Below are positions 1 to 9,589 of a DNA stretch of 45,622 nt, one piece after another. The stretch is taken from NCBI GenBank assembly GCA_903930345.1, contig CAIYYI010000353.1, positions 1 through 45,622 of the forward strand, written 5' to 3'. Source of the stretch: an uncultured Verrucomicrobiota bacterium (lineage in GTDB: Bacteria > Verrucomicrobiota > Verrucomicrobiia > Limisphaerales > CAIYYI01). The stretch's first letter is position 1. The number at the start of each line of letters is the position of its first letter. A program made the position numbers and the translations under genes. The notes under the pieces are model-generated. The model made no database searches. It was not told the DNA's origin and worked only from the letters and a program-made list of their open reading frames with translations.

Positions 1-1602
1 GCCAGGCCGGTAGATGTTGAGCCGGTGGATGGGCCGGAGGCTTCCTACGCCGTTTTGCTCCGGACGCCGGGCAACCGCATCTACTGTTTCTACAACCACA
101 ACACCGATCGCGTGCCCGAGGTGAAACGCGAGGATGGCGGGGTTTATCAGCGGGTCGATTCCCTGGGGCACTATGTCTTCAAATACAGTGACGATGGCGG
201 CCGGAGTTGGTCGGCCCGACGCTACGAGGTGCCGGTGCGTGAATTTGCCTGTGACCGGACCAATATCTATGGCGGCAAACTGCGGTTCTTCTGGAATGTC
301 GGACGGCCACTCATCGTGGAAAATGCCGCCCTGCTGGTGCTCCACAAGGTGGGGGCCATGGGGCCAGGGTTCTTTGCCCAGTCGGAGGGGGCCTTTCTGC
401 GCAGCGACAATATCCTGACCGAACCCGACCCGGAAAAGGTCCGCTTTGAAACCCTGCCGGAAGGTGAGGTCGGCCTCCGCACCCCGGCCGGGGGGGGCCG
501 GGTGTCTGAGGAGCAAAGCATTGTCGCTTTGAGCGATGGTTCCCTCTATTGTGTTTATCGCACGGTGGATGGTTGGCCGGCCAGCGCCTACAGTCGGGAT
601 GGTGGACGGCACTGGAGCGCTCCTCAATATGCTGTTTATTCACCCGGAGGCCAGCGCCTGAAGCACTCCCGCGCGGCAAACTTTGTCTGGAAGTGCGCCA
701 ATGGCCAATACCTCTACTGGTTTCATAATCACGGTGGTGCGGTCGCCCGGAGTAACCCGGCCTGGGATCCCTATGCCGATCGAAACCCGGCTTGGCTGGT
801 CGCCGGTGTGGAGCGTGACACCCCACAGGGTAGGATCATTGAGTGGTCTCAGCCGGAAATCGCGCTGTATGATGATGATCCCTACATCCGCATGAGCTAT
901 CCGGATCTGGTTGAGGAGGACGGGAAGTATTACGTCACTGAGACCCAGAAGAACATCGGCCGACTCCATGAGCTGCCCGCTGCCCTGATGTCTGGCCTGT
1001 TCCGTCAATCGAATTATCGCCAGGTCAGCACCAACGGCCTGATCCTGAATCTGAAGCCGGGGCAGCCGCTGCCAGCGGAGGTGCCCATGCCCAAACTGCC
1101 GAGTTTCAACCAATCGGATAGCCGTCGTCCCGACCATGGCATGAAGGATTTGCGCGCGGGGTTCAGTCTTGACCTGTGGTTGCGCCTGGAATCCACGGCG
1201 GTTGGACAATTCATTCTGGACAACCGTGACGAGCAGGGGCGCGGTTTGCTCCTGGCGACCGGCGACAGCGGCACGATCAGATTGACCTTGAACGACGGCC
1301 GAACTGAATGTGGCTGGTCCACCGATGCCGGCACGCTCAAGGCGGGCCAGAGACAGCATATCGTGGCGATTGTCGATGGCGGGCCGAAGATCATCACCTT
1401 TGTGGTGGATGGGAAATTCTGCGATGGCGGGGAGGCCCGGCAGTTTGGCTGGGGCCGGTTCAGTCCGAATCTGCGCACCCCCACCGGGGCGAAAATGCTC
1501 AGAATTGCACACCCCAATCCAGCCCAGGTGCTCTCTTTGCGCATCTATAACCGGTATTTGCGCACCTCCGAGGCGGTTGGCAACTACCGGGCTGGTATAT
1601 GA
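1..1602 (+). CDS. BNR/sialidase-fold protein with C-terminal LamG-like domain (5' truncated)
   Basis: The frame is open from base 1, so the gene starts outside the window; the GTG at 25 is only an internal valine or a weak start. Two Asp-box motifs (S-x-D-x-G-x-x-W) are visible at about 187-210 and 593-616, marking blades of a six-bladed beta-propeller. From about nt 1160 to the end there is a concanavalin/LamG-like module with the pattern FSLDLWLRL ... HIVAIVDG ... LRIYNRYL, a glycan-binding or structural fold. I see no F-R-I-P sialidase signature, so true neuraminidase activity is not supported and the substrate is unknown. It is the first of three sialidase-fold genes in a row; the next candidate ATG (1599) overlaps its stop codon, which suggests one transcript. 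The N-terminus and any signal peptide cannot be seen. Confidence 0.85.
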   Translation, partial: ARPVDVEPVDGPEASYAVLLRTPGNRIYCFYNHNTDRVPEVKREDGGVYQRVDSLGHYVFKYSDDGGRSWSARRYEVPVREFACDRTNIYGGKLRFFWNVGRPLIVENAALLVLHKVGAMGPGFFAQSEGAFLRSDNILTEPDPEKVRFETLPEGEVGLRTPAGGGRVSEEQSIVALSDGSLYCVYRTVDGWPASAYSRDGGRHWSAPQYAVYSPGGQRLKHSRAANFVWKCANGQYLYWFHNHGGAVARSNPAWDPYADRNPAWLVAGVERDTPQGRIIEWSQPEIALYDDDPYIRMSYPDLVEEDGKYYVTETQKNIGRLHELPAALMSGLFRQSNYRQVSTNGLILNLKPGQPLPAEVPMPKLPSFNQSDSRRPDHGMKDLRAGFSLDLWLRLESTAVGQFILDNRDEQGRGLLLATGDSGTIRLTLNDGRTECGWSTDAGTLKAGQRQHIVAIVDGGPKIITFVVDGKFCDGGEARQFGWGRFSPNLRTPTGAKMLRIAHPNPAQVLSLRIYNRYLRTSEAVGNYRAGI

Positions 1603-1646
1603 CGAGGCTGGTCCGGGATTTTCCAATCAACCTGACACTGAAAAAC

Positions 1647-3059
1647 ATGAACATCCGATCCACCCATCTTGCCGTCCTAACGCTGTTGCTGACGCTGTGC
1701 CCGGTCCCCGCCGCGACCAATGCCGCTCCCAAACCTGCGGCCAAACCCAATACCAACTACATTGCCACGGCGGCCGACCTTCAGGCGCGCATTCCCGGCC
1801 AGCTTCGCATCACCAAGCCTGACTTTGTCGTATTCGTGCCTGAGGTCGTGGGCGATAAGGTGAGCGATACCGGGAATGAGCATTTTCTGGTGTTTGATGG
1901 CCCGGATGGTTCCCTGATGGCAGTCTGGACCCAAAGCTCGGCGGAAGCGCAGCCGGACCAGCATATCGCCTTTGCCCGCAGTGATGATGAGGGTAAAACC
2001 TGGACCAAGCCCCGGATTATCGCCGGCCCCCAAAGAGCGGGGGATGGGCTTATCGCCAGTTGGGGCTACCCGTTGGTCAGCGCGAACGGCCGCCTCTATG
2101 TCCTCTACAGCCAGCATATCGGCCAGTACGACAGCTTCTATCACCATACCGGCTGGCTGCACGGCATCTGCAGTGATGACAATGGCCGCACTTGGTCCAA
2201 ACCTCAGAACATCCCGGTTGCCCGGAGCATCCATGACAATCCTGATCCAGCCATGCCGCCCAACATGCTTTGCTGGCAGAAGCCGCTGCGGTTGGGCCGG
2301 GATGGCAAATACTTCTCCGGTTTCACCCGCTGGACCAGCTTCGCGGTGCGCAAGAACCCCTCCAAATCCTGGATCACCGCTGATTCCCGAGTGGAATTCA
2401 TGCGCTTTGAAAACGTGGATGCCAATCCGGAACCGCGGGATTTAAAAATCAGCTGGTTTGTCGCCAACGAAAAAGCCCTGTCCGTGCCGCCGCCCGGTTA
2501 TCCCGAGGTGAGCGCCTGCCAGGAGCCCACACTGGTCAAGCTGCCGGACGGACGCCTGTTCTGCGTGATGCGCACCGCTTCGGGCAGTCCGTTCTGGAGC
2601 CTCAGCGCCGATCAGGGGGAGACCTGGACGCAGCCCCGCCGGCTGTTGCGCAAGGATGGCGGGGAGCCGCTGCTACAGCCGCTTTCGCCCTGCCCCATGT
2701 ATGACATGGGTGGCAACACTGCTGGCAGCGGCCGCTACGCGTTATTCATCCACAACCATGACGGCAACTACCAGGGGTACAAGCCGACGGACAGCGGATT
2801 TCATCGCCGCCCGATTCATTTTGTGGCGGGGCGCTATCAGGCCGGGGCGGACCAGCCGGTCTCGTTTGATGAACCCCGGCTGTTCATGGATCATCAGGGC
2901 GTGAGCCTCGGCAAACCAGGCACCAACGGCCGACTGGATCTGGCGCTGTACTCCAGCTTCACCGTCCGTCGGGGGAAACCTGTGCTCTGGTACCCGGAGC
3001 GCAAATTCTTCTTGCTCGGCCGGATCATCGGCGAGGAATGGTTCGGGGGCAAACCTTGA
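1647..3059 (+). CDS. Exported BNR/sialidase-fold protein
   Basis: About 470 residues. The ATG at 1647 is preferred over the one at 1599 because it places a Sec-type signal peptide ([15 protein letters not shown], cleavage after a small-residue stretch near residue 27) at the N-terminus. Asp-boxes are seen at about residues 112-119 (SDDEGKTW), 176-183 (SDDNGRTW) and near 325 (ADQGETW), typical of a sialidase-type beta-propeller. The protein is probably periplasmic or secreted and acts on a glycan. No F-R-I-P motif is evident, so sialic acid specificity is not supported. It follows the first sialidase-fold gene with almost no gap and is followed 17 bp later by a third, so the three are probably co-transcribed. 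Confidence 0.88.
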   Translation: MNIRSTHLAVLTLLLTLCPVPAATNAAPKPAAKPNTNYIATAADLQARIPGQLRITKPDFVVFVPEVVGDKVSDTGNEHFLVFDGPDGSLMAVWTQSSAEAQPDQHIAFARSDDEGKTWTKPRIIAGPQRAGDGLIASWGYPLVSANGRLYVLYSQHIGQYDSFYHHTGWLHGICSDDNGRTWSKPQNIPVARSIHDNPDPAMPPNMLCWQKPLRLGRDGKYFSGFTRWTSFAVRKNPSKSWITADSRVEFMRFENVDANPEPRDLKISWFVANEKALSVPPPGYPEVSACQEPTLVKLPDGRLFCVMRTASGSPFWSLSADQGETWTQPRRLLRKDGGEPLLQPLSPCPMYDMGGNTAGSGRYALFIHNHDGNYQGYKPTDSGFHRRPIHFVAGRYQAGADQPVSFDEPRLFMDHQGVSLGKPGTNGRLDLALYSSFTVRRGKPVLWYPERKFFLLGRIIGEEWFGGKP

Positions 3060-3076
3060 GGGGGATACGGCTGTTT

Positions 3077-5425
3077 ATGCGCACATCATTTTCGACCTTG
3101 GTTATCCTGCTGATCGCCTTTGGATTGCGGGCAGCAGAATTGACAACGGCGCAGTTGGATCTCTCGCTGGAGCCGCCGGTCATCCACACGCAGCCTGGTC
3201 CTGAGTATGCTGACGACCGGCGCAGCGGCAACATGATCATTGGCTTGGAGCGCACACCCAAGGGGCGCCTCTGGGCCTGCTGGGTGGGCAATGGGGACAG
3301 TCCGAACGGCTTCTTCATGCTTGCCACCAGCGATGATGGCGGAAGCCGGTGGTCCCGGCCGCGCCTGGTGATTGATCCCACGGATCCGCCGGGATTGCCG
3401 CAGCGCCGGGCGCTGGTCGGCAACCTCTGGACCGATCCCGCCGGGCGACTCTGGCTGTTCTTTGACCAGAGCCTGGGCTACTTTGACGGGCGCGGCGGCG
3501 ATTGGTACATCACCTGCGATAACCCGGATGCGGAGGAGCCAGTTTGGTCCAAGCCGGTGCGGTTTGCCGATGGCTGCACCTTGAACAAGCCGACCGTGAT
3601 GGCCAATGGGGATTGGCTGCTGCCGGTCTCCCTCTGGACACGGGACCGGATCGGCCCGGTTTTGCTGAAAGAGGCACACCGGGACCTGGATTCGATCCGG
3701 ATGGCCAACGTCTATGCCTCCACCAACCGGGGGCAGTCCTGGTTTCGCCGTGGCGGGGTGGCTTTTCCCAATACCGATTTTGACGAGCACATGATCGTGG
3801 AACTGCGCGACCGGAGGCTGTGGATGCTGGCGCGCAGCCGGCAGGGGATCAGCGAAAGTTTCTCCGTTGACCAGGGGGCGACCTGGAGTGCTCCTCATGC
3901 TTCGGCGATTCAGAACCCGAGTGCGCGCTTCTTCATCCGACGACTGGCTTCCGGGTGTCTGTTGCTGGTGAAGAACGGGCCGCTTGGTGATCGGTTGCCG
4001 CGCCGGTCACACTTGACGGCGTTTCTATCTGACGATGATGGGAAGACGTGGCGGGGCGGCCTGGTTTTGGATGAGCGGGCAGAAGTGTCCTACCCGGACG
4101 GCTTTCAGGCTCCGGACGGAGTCATTCATCTGCTTTACGACTGGAACCGGCACAAGGAGGCGGAGATTCTGCTGGCGAAGTTTCGGGAGGAGGATGTGCT
4201 GGCAGGGAACTTCAAAACGCCCGGGGCGCGGTCGCGCCTGCTGGTCAACCGGGCTGATGGACCCAAATCCATTCCCGCCAGCATCGCGCGCTCGCCGGAT
4301 TGGCGGGCGCAGGCGGAGGCGGATTCCCGGCAGGATCGCACGGCTGTCGCCTACGATGGGAAGAGCCCCAACAAGCTGGTCTGCGACACGACCCTGCGGC
4401 GAATGGCGGATGGCTCCTGGGTGCTGTTCATGCTGGCGGGCGATGATTTTGAGCCGTCACCCCGCAACTATGTGGGGCTGACGCGCAGCCGGGACGAAGG
4501 GCGTACCTGGTCGCTGCTCGAGCCGGTGGCCATTGGCTTTCCCCGTTCGGGAAAAACCAGCGGGCAGGGGGCAACCGAACTGCTCGTGCGCGAAGGGCGG
4601 AGCACGCTGTTTTTCTCCACCCATTCCCAAACCTGGGGTCGGGACTGGCAATCCTGGCAGATGCACAGCGACGACGGCTGCCTTACCTGGAGCCAGCCGC
4701 AGCCGCTGCCCGGGCGGCTCGCGCAATTCACATTCATCCGCAACCACATCGTTACGCGCGACGGATGCCTGATGCTGCCGTTCCAGCATTACCTGGGACC
4801 GGGAGCCGGGGTGGCAGCTCCCCCGCCGGAGGACAAGCCATGGCACAAAGCCCTGGCGCACTATGTGAGCAATCCGCGCAACGGGGTGCTCATCAGCTCG
4901 GATGGCGGAAAAACCTGGACCGAGCACGGGGATGTGCGTTTGGTGCCGGATGACCGGTATCACGGGTGGGCAGAGAACAACATCGTCGAACTCAGCGACG
5001 GGCGTATCGCCATGATCATCCGGGGTGACCGGCTGGGCGGAGTACTGTACTACGCGGAGTCCCGGGACGGTGGCAAAACCTGGCCGAAATACGCGAGCAA
5101 AACGGACATCCCCAACCCGGGCAGCAAGGCAACCCTTTACCCACTGGGCGGCGACGCCGTCGCACTGTTGCACAACCCCAATCCCAGGCACCGCAGCCCG
5201 CTTGCTCTGTGGATCAGTTTTGACGGCATGAAAACCTGGCCGTACCAGCGGACGCTGGTGCCGGAATCCTGCGATGGCCCAGCGGGGCGGCTTAATTATC
5301 CGGATGGTTTCGTGAGCCCGGACCACCAATACCTTCACTTCGCCTTTGATGACAACCGGCATCGGGCGGTGTACTATGGGGCAAAGTTGCCCCCGGTTCC
5401 CGGAAGGAAAAAGTCGGACAACTGA
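3077..5425 (+). CDS. Exported protein with two tandem sialidase-fold domains
   Basis: About 782 residues. The ATG at 3077 gives a signal peptide ([20 protein letters not shown]) and has a GAGGGGG stretch about 12 bases upstream; the ATG at 3038 in the same frame overlaps the previous gene and lacks the hydrophobic start. At least eight Asp-box-like motifs are readable (for example [65 protein letters not shown]). They split into two sets separated near residue 400, so the protein looks like two complete propellers fused head to tail. Single-propeller relatives are about 350-450 residues. Function: probable glycan-active exo-enzyme or lectin-like protein; the substrate is not deducible. Confidence 0.88.
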   Translation: MRTSFSTLVILLIAFGLRAAELTTAQLDLSLEPPVIHTQPGPEYADDRRSGNMIIGLERTPKGRLWACWVGNGDSPNGFFMLATSDDGGSRWSRPRLVIDPTDPPGLPQRRALVGNLWTDPAGRLWLFFDQSLGYFDGRGGDWYITCDNPDAEEPVWSKPVRFADGCTLNKPTVMANGDWLLPVSLWTRDRIGPVLLKEAHRDLDSIRMANVYASTNRGQSWFRRGGVAFPNTDFDEHMIVELRDRRLWMLARSRQGISESFSVDQGATWSAPHASAIQNPSARFFIRRLASGCLLLVKNGPLGDRLPRRSHLTAFLSDDDGKTWRGGLVLDERAEVSYPDGFQAPDGVIHLLYDWNRHKEAEILLAKFREEDVLAGNFKTPGARSRLLVNRADGPKSIPASIARSPDWRAQAEADSRQDRTAVAYDGKSPNKLVCDTTLRRMADGSWVLFMLAGDDFEPSPRNYVGLTRSRDEGRTWSLLEPVAIGFPRSGKTSGQGATELLVREGRSTLFFSTHSQTWGRDWQSWQMHSDDGCLTWSQPQPLPGRLAQFTFIRNHIVTRDGCLMLPFQHYLGPGAGVAAPPPEDKPWHKALAHYVSNPRNGVLISSDGGKTWTEHGDVRLVPDDRYHGWAENNIVELSDGRIAMIIRGDRLGGVLYYAESRDGGKTWPKYASKTDIPNPGSKATLYPLGGDAVALLHNPNPRHRSPLALWISFDGMKTWPYQRTLVPESCDGPAGRLNYPDGFVSPDHQYLHFAFDDNRHRAVYYGAKLPPVPGRKKSDN

Positions 5426-5436
5426 ATCTGTCTGCC

Positions 5437-6141
5437 ATGAAAAAATGCGCCTGCCGACGCCCGGCCTTTACGCTGATCGAGCTGCTCGTGGTGATCGCCA
5501 TCATCGCGATCCTGGCGGGTTTGCTCCTGCCCGCGCTTTCCCGGGCGAAGGCGGAGGGGAGGCGCATCCAGTGCATCAACCAGCTCCGCAATCTGGGGTT
5601 TGCCTTCCGCATGTACGTGGATGACAACCTGGGGCAGACGCCGCCCAACCGCATGACCAACCGCTGGCCCAACCTGATGTTGGCCTACTATCAGGATCCC
5701 CGCGTGCTGGTTTGCCCGGCGGATCAGCCGCTGCCTGCGCCCGGCCGAGATCCGGTCACCGATCCGTGCCCGGGGGATGTTCCGGCCCGCAGTTACATCA
5801 TGAATGGCTGGGACGATTACTACATGGCCAACGGCTCTGGGATTCCCAAGGAGGTCTCCGTGAACGAGCAGGTCATTCACCAGCCTTCCGAAACCATCGT
5901 GCTGGGCGAGAAGGAGACGGCCAGTTGGGATTACTACGTGGACATGGTGTCGCTGGATGACTTTTACATTGTCGAGCAGAGCCGGCACCGGGGCGGCGGG
6001 CGCAGCGTGCGGGGTGGGGCGTCAAACTACCAGTTTGCCGATGGCAGCGCCCGGCAATTGAAATCCGGGCAGGGCCTGTCGCCCAAGAATCTTTGGGCCA
6101 TTTCCGAGCAATACCGCAACGCTGGGATCGTCCTGCCGTAG
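5437..6141 (+). CDS. Pseudopilin-like protein (prepilin N-terminal methylation motif)
   Basis: 234 residues. Residues 9-30 carry a textbook type IV prepilin/type II pseudopilin signal: [20 protein letters not shown], with cleavage expected before the F, E at mature position 5, and a hydrophobic helix. The C-terminal part contains [10 protein letters not shown] about 25 residues after RHRGGG, like the H-x(n)-DG ending of the DUF1559-type pseudopilins that are expanded in Planctomycetota and Verrucomicrobiota. Expected location is the inner membrane, in or associated with a type II secretion-like pseudopilus. It starts 11 bp after the third sialidase-fold gene, so it is probably the last gene of that operon; no other secretion genes are in the window. 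It is convergent with the next gene, with only 11 bp between stop codons. Confidence 0.9.
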   Translation: MKKCACRRPAFTLIELLVVIAIIAILAGLLLPALSRAKAEGRRIQCINQLRNLGFAFRMYVDDNLGQTPPNRMTNRWPNLMLAYYQDPRVLVCPADQPLPAPGRDPVTDPCPGDVPARSYIMNGWDDYYMANGSGIPKEVSVNEQVIHQPSETIVLGEKETASWDYYVDMVSLDDFYIVEQSRHRGGGRSVRGGASNYQFADGSARQLKSGQGLSPKNLWAISEQYRNAGIVLP

Positions 6142-6152
6142 CCGGGTTGGAA

Positions 6153-6911
6153 TTAGGGCAGGGGCCGGATGCGCAGGTTGCGGAATTCCACCGGGGAGCC
6201 CTCGCTTTCCAGGCAGAGGTAGCCGAAGCGGGGTTCGGTGCCGGTGCCACCGGAGACCTCCTCCCCGTTCACCCACAGGCGCACCTCCCCGTTGATGGCG
6301 CGCACGTAGTAGTGGTTCCATTCGGGTGTGCCCCGGCTGAGGTTCTTGCGGGGGAAGCTGCGCTGCCCATTGGGGGAGAGCGGAGGGAAGGGGCTCATGC
6401 GGGTTTTACCGACGGGGAAAATATCGCCGTTGGTGGTGAACCAGTCCGCCTTTTTCTTGGACTGGGCCTCGTACTGGGTGGTGTAACCGTGGTCGAGCAC
6501 CTGCACCTCCACGCCGTGCGGCAGGCGTCCGGAGGGAAGCTTCTCCATGGATTCCGGAATGCCCCACACAAAGATGCCCGAGTTGCCGGCGGATCGCAGG
6601 TGGCGCCACTGGGCGACCAGCTCAAAGTTGGTGAAGAGCACCTGGCTGCGGATGACTCCCACCGGCTGGCCGGTGCAATGGGCCACACCGTTGCTCCAGG
6701 TCCAGGTGTTGCTGTGGCAGTTGACGTTCACAAAGTCGGCTTCTTCCAGGCTCTTCCAGCCCGGACCTTCGCCATCAATCGTGGCCCGGGTGACAACGGG
6801 TGCCTGCGTTCCGGCTTCCTCGGCGGCGAGGGCAGGCAGGCAATGGAGGGCCAGGGCGGCGCCGATCATGACCGCCACGTTCACGTTGAGTCTAAAAGTG
6901 GGTAGCAACAT
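6153..6911 (-). CDS. Exported DUF1080 (3-keto-disaccharide hydrolase fold) protein
   Basis: 252 residues with a signal peptide (hydrophobic stretch NVAVMIGAALALHCLPALA, then AEEAG). The body has the concanavalin-like pattern of DUF1080/PF06439: W-K-S-L-E near residue 50, NSGIFVWGIPES, GVEVQVLDHGY, EWNHYYVRAINGEVRLWVNG, and the ending LESEGSPVEFRNLRIRPL. Some characterised relatives act on 3-keto-glycosides; the substrate here is unknown. It lies 59 bp downstream of the beta-helix gene on the same strand, so the two are probably co-transcribed. Upstream bases show no strong ribosome binding site. A second DUF1080 gene lies at 37734-38489. Confidence 0.88.
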   Translation of the reverse strand: MLLPTFRLNVNVAVMIGAALALHCLPALAAEEAGTQAPVVTRATIDGEGPGWKSLEEADFVNVNCHSNTWTWSNGVAHCTGQPVGVIRSQVLFTNFELVAQWRHLRSAGNSGIFVWGIPESMEKLPSGRLPHGVEVQVLDHGYTTQYEAQSKKKADWFTTNGDIFPVGKTRMSPFPPLSPNGQRSFPRKNLSRGTPEWNHYYVRAINGEVRLWVNGEEVSGGTGTEPRFGYLCLESEGSPVEFRNLRIRPLP

Positions 6912-6970
6912 GGTGGAAGGTTAACCCGGAATCCACCCGGGCGAAACTTTTTTGTCATGGAGTCGGCCAC

Positions 6971-8641
6971 CTATGGCAGGCAATTGATCTGCACCTCAGG
7001 CTTTGCCTCCTTGAGTCCGGCCTGGCGCAGGATGCCGGGCAGCTCCTTGCGGGTGCCGGTCAGCAACAGATGGTTGTTTTCCAAGCGCAGGCCGGTGGTG
7101 GAGGTGACCACGATGCCGGGCGCGGGACAATCGCGCACCGTGTTGCCGGTGATGGTCAGGTTTTGGTGGGCACCCGCCGGGGCGATGCCCCCTTGTCCGG
7201 CGATGGCCTCCACGAGAATGGGGATGCCTTTGCAGGCGGTGATCTGGTTGCCGGTGATCACCAGGTCGCTGCTGCTGCCGGCCTCCAGCCACCAGTATTC
7301 GGGGGCGACCAGGATGCCCGACATTTCGCAGCCCTCAATCCGGTTGTTGCTCACCTCTCCCCGGCTGGCCTTGATGAGGATGCCGCGCGAACGATTATAG
7401 CCAAACGTGCAGCCCTTCACGGCGAAGCCATTGCCGATCCGGTTGGCGGAGCAGATCACCCCGCCCAAGGGAATCTCCACCGCACGGTTCAAGGTCACCG
7501 TCCAGGCCTTGGTCAGGGCGCCTTTGCCCGAGCGCAGGCCCGCATCCATCCGCTGTTTGGAGATGAAGGCGCGTTCCTCGTCCAGAACGTTTCCGGCCGG
7601 TTTGAGGGAGACCACGCGGGCATCCGGCAGCCGACGTCCATCATAGGTCACCAGCTCCACCTCATCGCCGGGCTGCAGGTTCAGGGTGTGCTTGGCCAGC
7701 ACGCGCAGTTCGGTCCCCTGGGAGGCTGTGATCAGGTGGTAATCCCCGCAGATGTTGACGCAGTCATCACCCATGAAGCGGGCTGTGCATTCCAGGTAGG
7801 CGGGGCCCTTGATGGCATGTTTGCTGTGGTAGGCATCCGCATCCAGGGAGCGCAGGCGAGCATCGGCCCGACGGACCGGATCGGTGGCGGCGGTTCGACG
7901 GTCGATGCGGCAACGGAGGTAGGTGCTGCCATCGCAGTTGTTCTCCAGGAAGCCGAAGCAGTTGGAGGCGAACAGATCGATGCTCTCCAGGCGCACGTTC
8001 ACGTTGCCGTTGCATTCCACCGCGTGGGGAATGCTGCCCTGGGGGGCGTATTCCGTGCCGATGACAATCAGGTCGCCCACCTGTTCCGGATCATTGGCGC
8101 TGCCGCTGCTGTTGCTCACGCGCAAGTGCCGATGGTCGATGGCCTCCACTTTTTGCGGGTAATGGTCCTGGGTGCGCAGCGTCCGGGTGTCGGGCCGGAA
8201 GATCTCATACTTGAAATTGCGCGCGGCCTCGGCGGGCGGATAGCCCTCGAACAGTTCAATCTCATGCACCTTCTTGTCGGCGGAAAGGCTGGTGATGCGC
8301 CCCTGGGTGAAGGGCAGGGGATCATAATCAATCACCAGGCCGCGCACGAGCACATTGGTGCAGGATTGGACGGTCAGTGCCCGGGTGGTTTCCGTGCAGA
8401 TCATCTCCACCCCGTCGGCGATGATTTGCACGTCCCGCAAACCGCGCAGCACCAGGTGCTGGCGGTTCCGCGGGGTGACGCGGTACCGGCCGGGCGGCAC
8501 GATCACCCGGGTTTTCCCCGCCTGGAGTTCCCGGTCGATGAATCCCTGCAGGTCAAAGGGGGTGCCGTTGGCGGGTGCGGCCGTTGATGTTCCAGCCAGG
8601 ATGCATAGGAGGGAAAGGCAGAAAAACGTTTTCAGGTTCAT
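6971..8641 (-). CDS. Exported right-handed parallel beta-helix protein
   Basis: About 556 residues from the ATG at 8641, which follows an AAGG ribosome binding site by six bases and opens a signal peptide (MNLKTFFCLSLLCILAGTSTA). Repeated short strands of the pectate-lyase/polygalacturonase type run through the protein, e.g. VLRGLRDVQIIADG, VLVRGLVIDYD, GFAVKGCTFGYNRSRGILIKA, LTITGNTVRDCPAPGIVV, and LRLENNHL near the end. The family includes polysaccharide lyases and hydrolases of pectin, alginate and related polymers; no catalytic residue set is clear enough to name a family. It is probably periplasmic or secreted. It is upstream of, and probably co-transcribed with, the DUF1080 gene. Confidence 0.85.
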   Translation of the reverse strand: MNLKTFFCLSLLCILAGTSTAAPANGTPFDLQGFIDRELQAGKTRVIVPPGRYRVTPRNRQHLVLRGLRDVQIIADGVEMICTETTRALTVQSCTNVLVRGLVIDYDPLPFTQGRITSLSADKKVHEIELFEGYPPAEAARNFKYEIFRPDTRTLRTQDHYPQKVEAIDHRHLRVSNSSGSANDPEQVGDLIVIGTEYAPQGSIPHAVECNGNVNVRLESIDLFASNCFGFLENNCDGSTYLRCRIDRRTAATDPVRRADARLRSLDADAYHSKHAIKGPAYLECTARFMGDDCVNICGDYHLITASQGTELRVLAKHTLNLQPGDEVELVTYDGRRLPDARVVSLKPAGNVLDEERAFISKQRMDAGLRSGKGALTKAWTVTLNRAVEIPLGGVICSANRIGNGFAVKGCTFGYNRSRGILIKASRGEVSNNRIEGCEMSGILVAPEYWWLEAGSSSDLVITGNQITACKGIPILVEAIAGQGGIAPAGAHQNLTITGNTVRDCPAPGIVVTSTTGLRLENNHLLLTGTRKELPGILRQAGLKEAKPEVQINCLP

Positions 8642-8733
8642 GATGGTCCTTGTGATCATAAGTGCGTGCACCATGAAAATATAGGAAATCGAAGACCGAT
8701 TTGGAATGGAAATATCCCGTTTGGCGCGGGCAC

Positions 8734-8759
8734 AAAAAAACCCGACCGGAGCCGGGTTT
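8734..8759 (-). terminator. Intrinsic terminator of the sdhCAB operon
   Basis: Read on the minus strand, an AAACCCG(G) arm, a short loop and a CGGGTTT arm are followed directly by a run of T. The hairpin lies about 28 bases past the sdhB stop, the expected position for Rho-independent termination. Confidence 0.88.
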
Positions 8760-8786
8760 GTGAAATAGGGTGTCTGGGTGCGGGGT

Positions 8787-9560
8787 TTAGCCGCCGCCCG
8801 CTTTGCTCTTGGAGGGTTCGCCCTTCAGGATGGCCACCGCGTAATCGCGGTTCAGCTTCGCGATGAAATTCAGGCTGACCTCCTTGGGGCAGACCGCCTC
8901 GCAGGAGCCGGTGACCGTGCAGGCGCCGAAACCCTCCGCATCCATCTGGGCCACCATATTGCGGGCGCGGCGGTCTTTTTCCGCCTGGCCCTGCGGCAGC
9001 AGGTTGAGGTGGGAGACCTTGGCCGCCACAAACAGCATGGCGCTGGCGTTTTTGCAGGAAGCCACACACGCGCCGCAGCCGATGCAGGCCGCCGCGTCCA
9101 TGGACTGGTCCGCAATCTCCTTGGAGACGGGCAGGGCGTTGGCGTCCGGCGTTCCGCCGGTGTTCACAGAGATGAACCCGCCGGCCTGGATGATGCGCTC
9201 AAAAGCAGTCCGGTCCGCGATCAGATCGTGCAGGATGGGGAACGCCTTGGCCCGCCAGGGTTCGACGGTGATGGTCTGGCCATCGTGGAAGTGCCGCATG
9301 TGCAACTGGCACGCCGTCGTGCCCTTGTGACCACCGTGCGGAATGCCGTTGATCACCAGAGAGCAGGTGCCGCAGATGCCCTCGCGACAATCGGAGTCGA
9401 AGGCGATGGGGGGCTCGTTCTTGGCGATCAGCTCCTCGTTGACCACATCCAGCATTTCCAGGAAGGACATGTCGGGAATGACCTCCCTGGCCTGGTAAGT
9501 CTCGAAATGCCCGGCATCGGTCTTGCCCTTCTGCCGCCATACTTTTAACGTTAAGTTCAT
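8787..9560 (-). CDS. sdhB: Succinate dehydrogenase / fumarate reductase iron-sulfur subunit
   Basis: 257 residues from the ATG at 9560, typical for SdhB. Cysteines for the [2Fe-2S] cluster are visible at about C58, C63, C66 and C84 (CREGICGTC ... TACQLH). The bacterial ferredoxin-type part has [11 protein letters not shown] at 159-169 and C214, C220 and C224 (SCEAVCPKE) for the [4Fe-4S] and [3Fe-4S] clusters. It passes electrons from the FAD subunit to the membrane quinone site. It is the last gene of sdhC-sdhA-sdhB, starting about 30 bp after sdhA and followed by the hairpin terminator at 8734-8759. The frame can be extended upstream to 9767, but the N-terminus [10 protein letters not shown] matches the family start. 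Confidence 0.96.
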   Translation of the reverse strand: MNLTLKVWRQKGKTDAGHFETYQAREVIPDMSFLEMLDVVNEELIAKNEPPIAFDSDCREGICGTCSLVINGIPHGGHKGTTACQLHMRHFHDGQTITVEPWRAKAFPILHDLIADRTAFERIIQAGGFISVNTGGTPDANALPVSKEIADQSMDAAACIGCGACVASCKNASAMLFVAAKVSHLNLLPQGQAEKDRRARNMVAQMDAEGFGACTVTGSCEAVCPKEVSLNFIAKLNRDYAVAILKGEPSKSKAGGG

Positions 9561-9589
9561 GTTCGCTTTTCGATGAGTGATCAGGACAG

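Noticed and set aside
1-5425. Calling the three propeller proteins true sialidases
   Set aside because: The Asp-boxes prove the fold, but I cannot find the F/Y-R-I-P motif or the arginine triad, so activity on sialic acid is not supported.
6132-6162. Inverted repeat CCTGCC ... GGCAGG between the convergent pseudopilin and DUF1080 genes as a two-way terminator
   Set aside because: The stem is short with a loop of about 20 bases, lies partly in coding sequence and has no T-run on either side.
7070-8587. Long open frame antisense to the beta-helix gene
   Set aside because: It lies on the complementary strand of a gene with a clear signal peptide and ribosome binding site; its translation is low-complexity and matches no family. 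GC-rich DNA gives such shadow frames.
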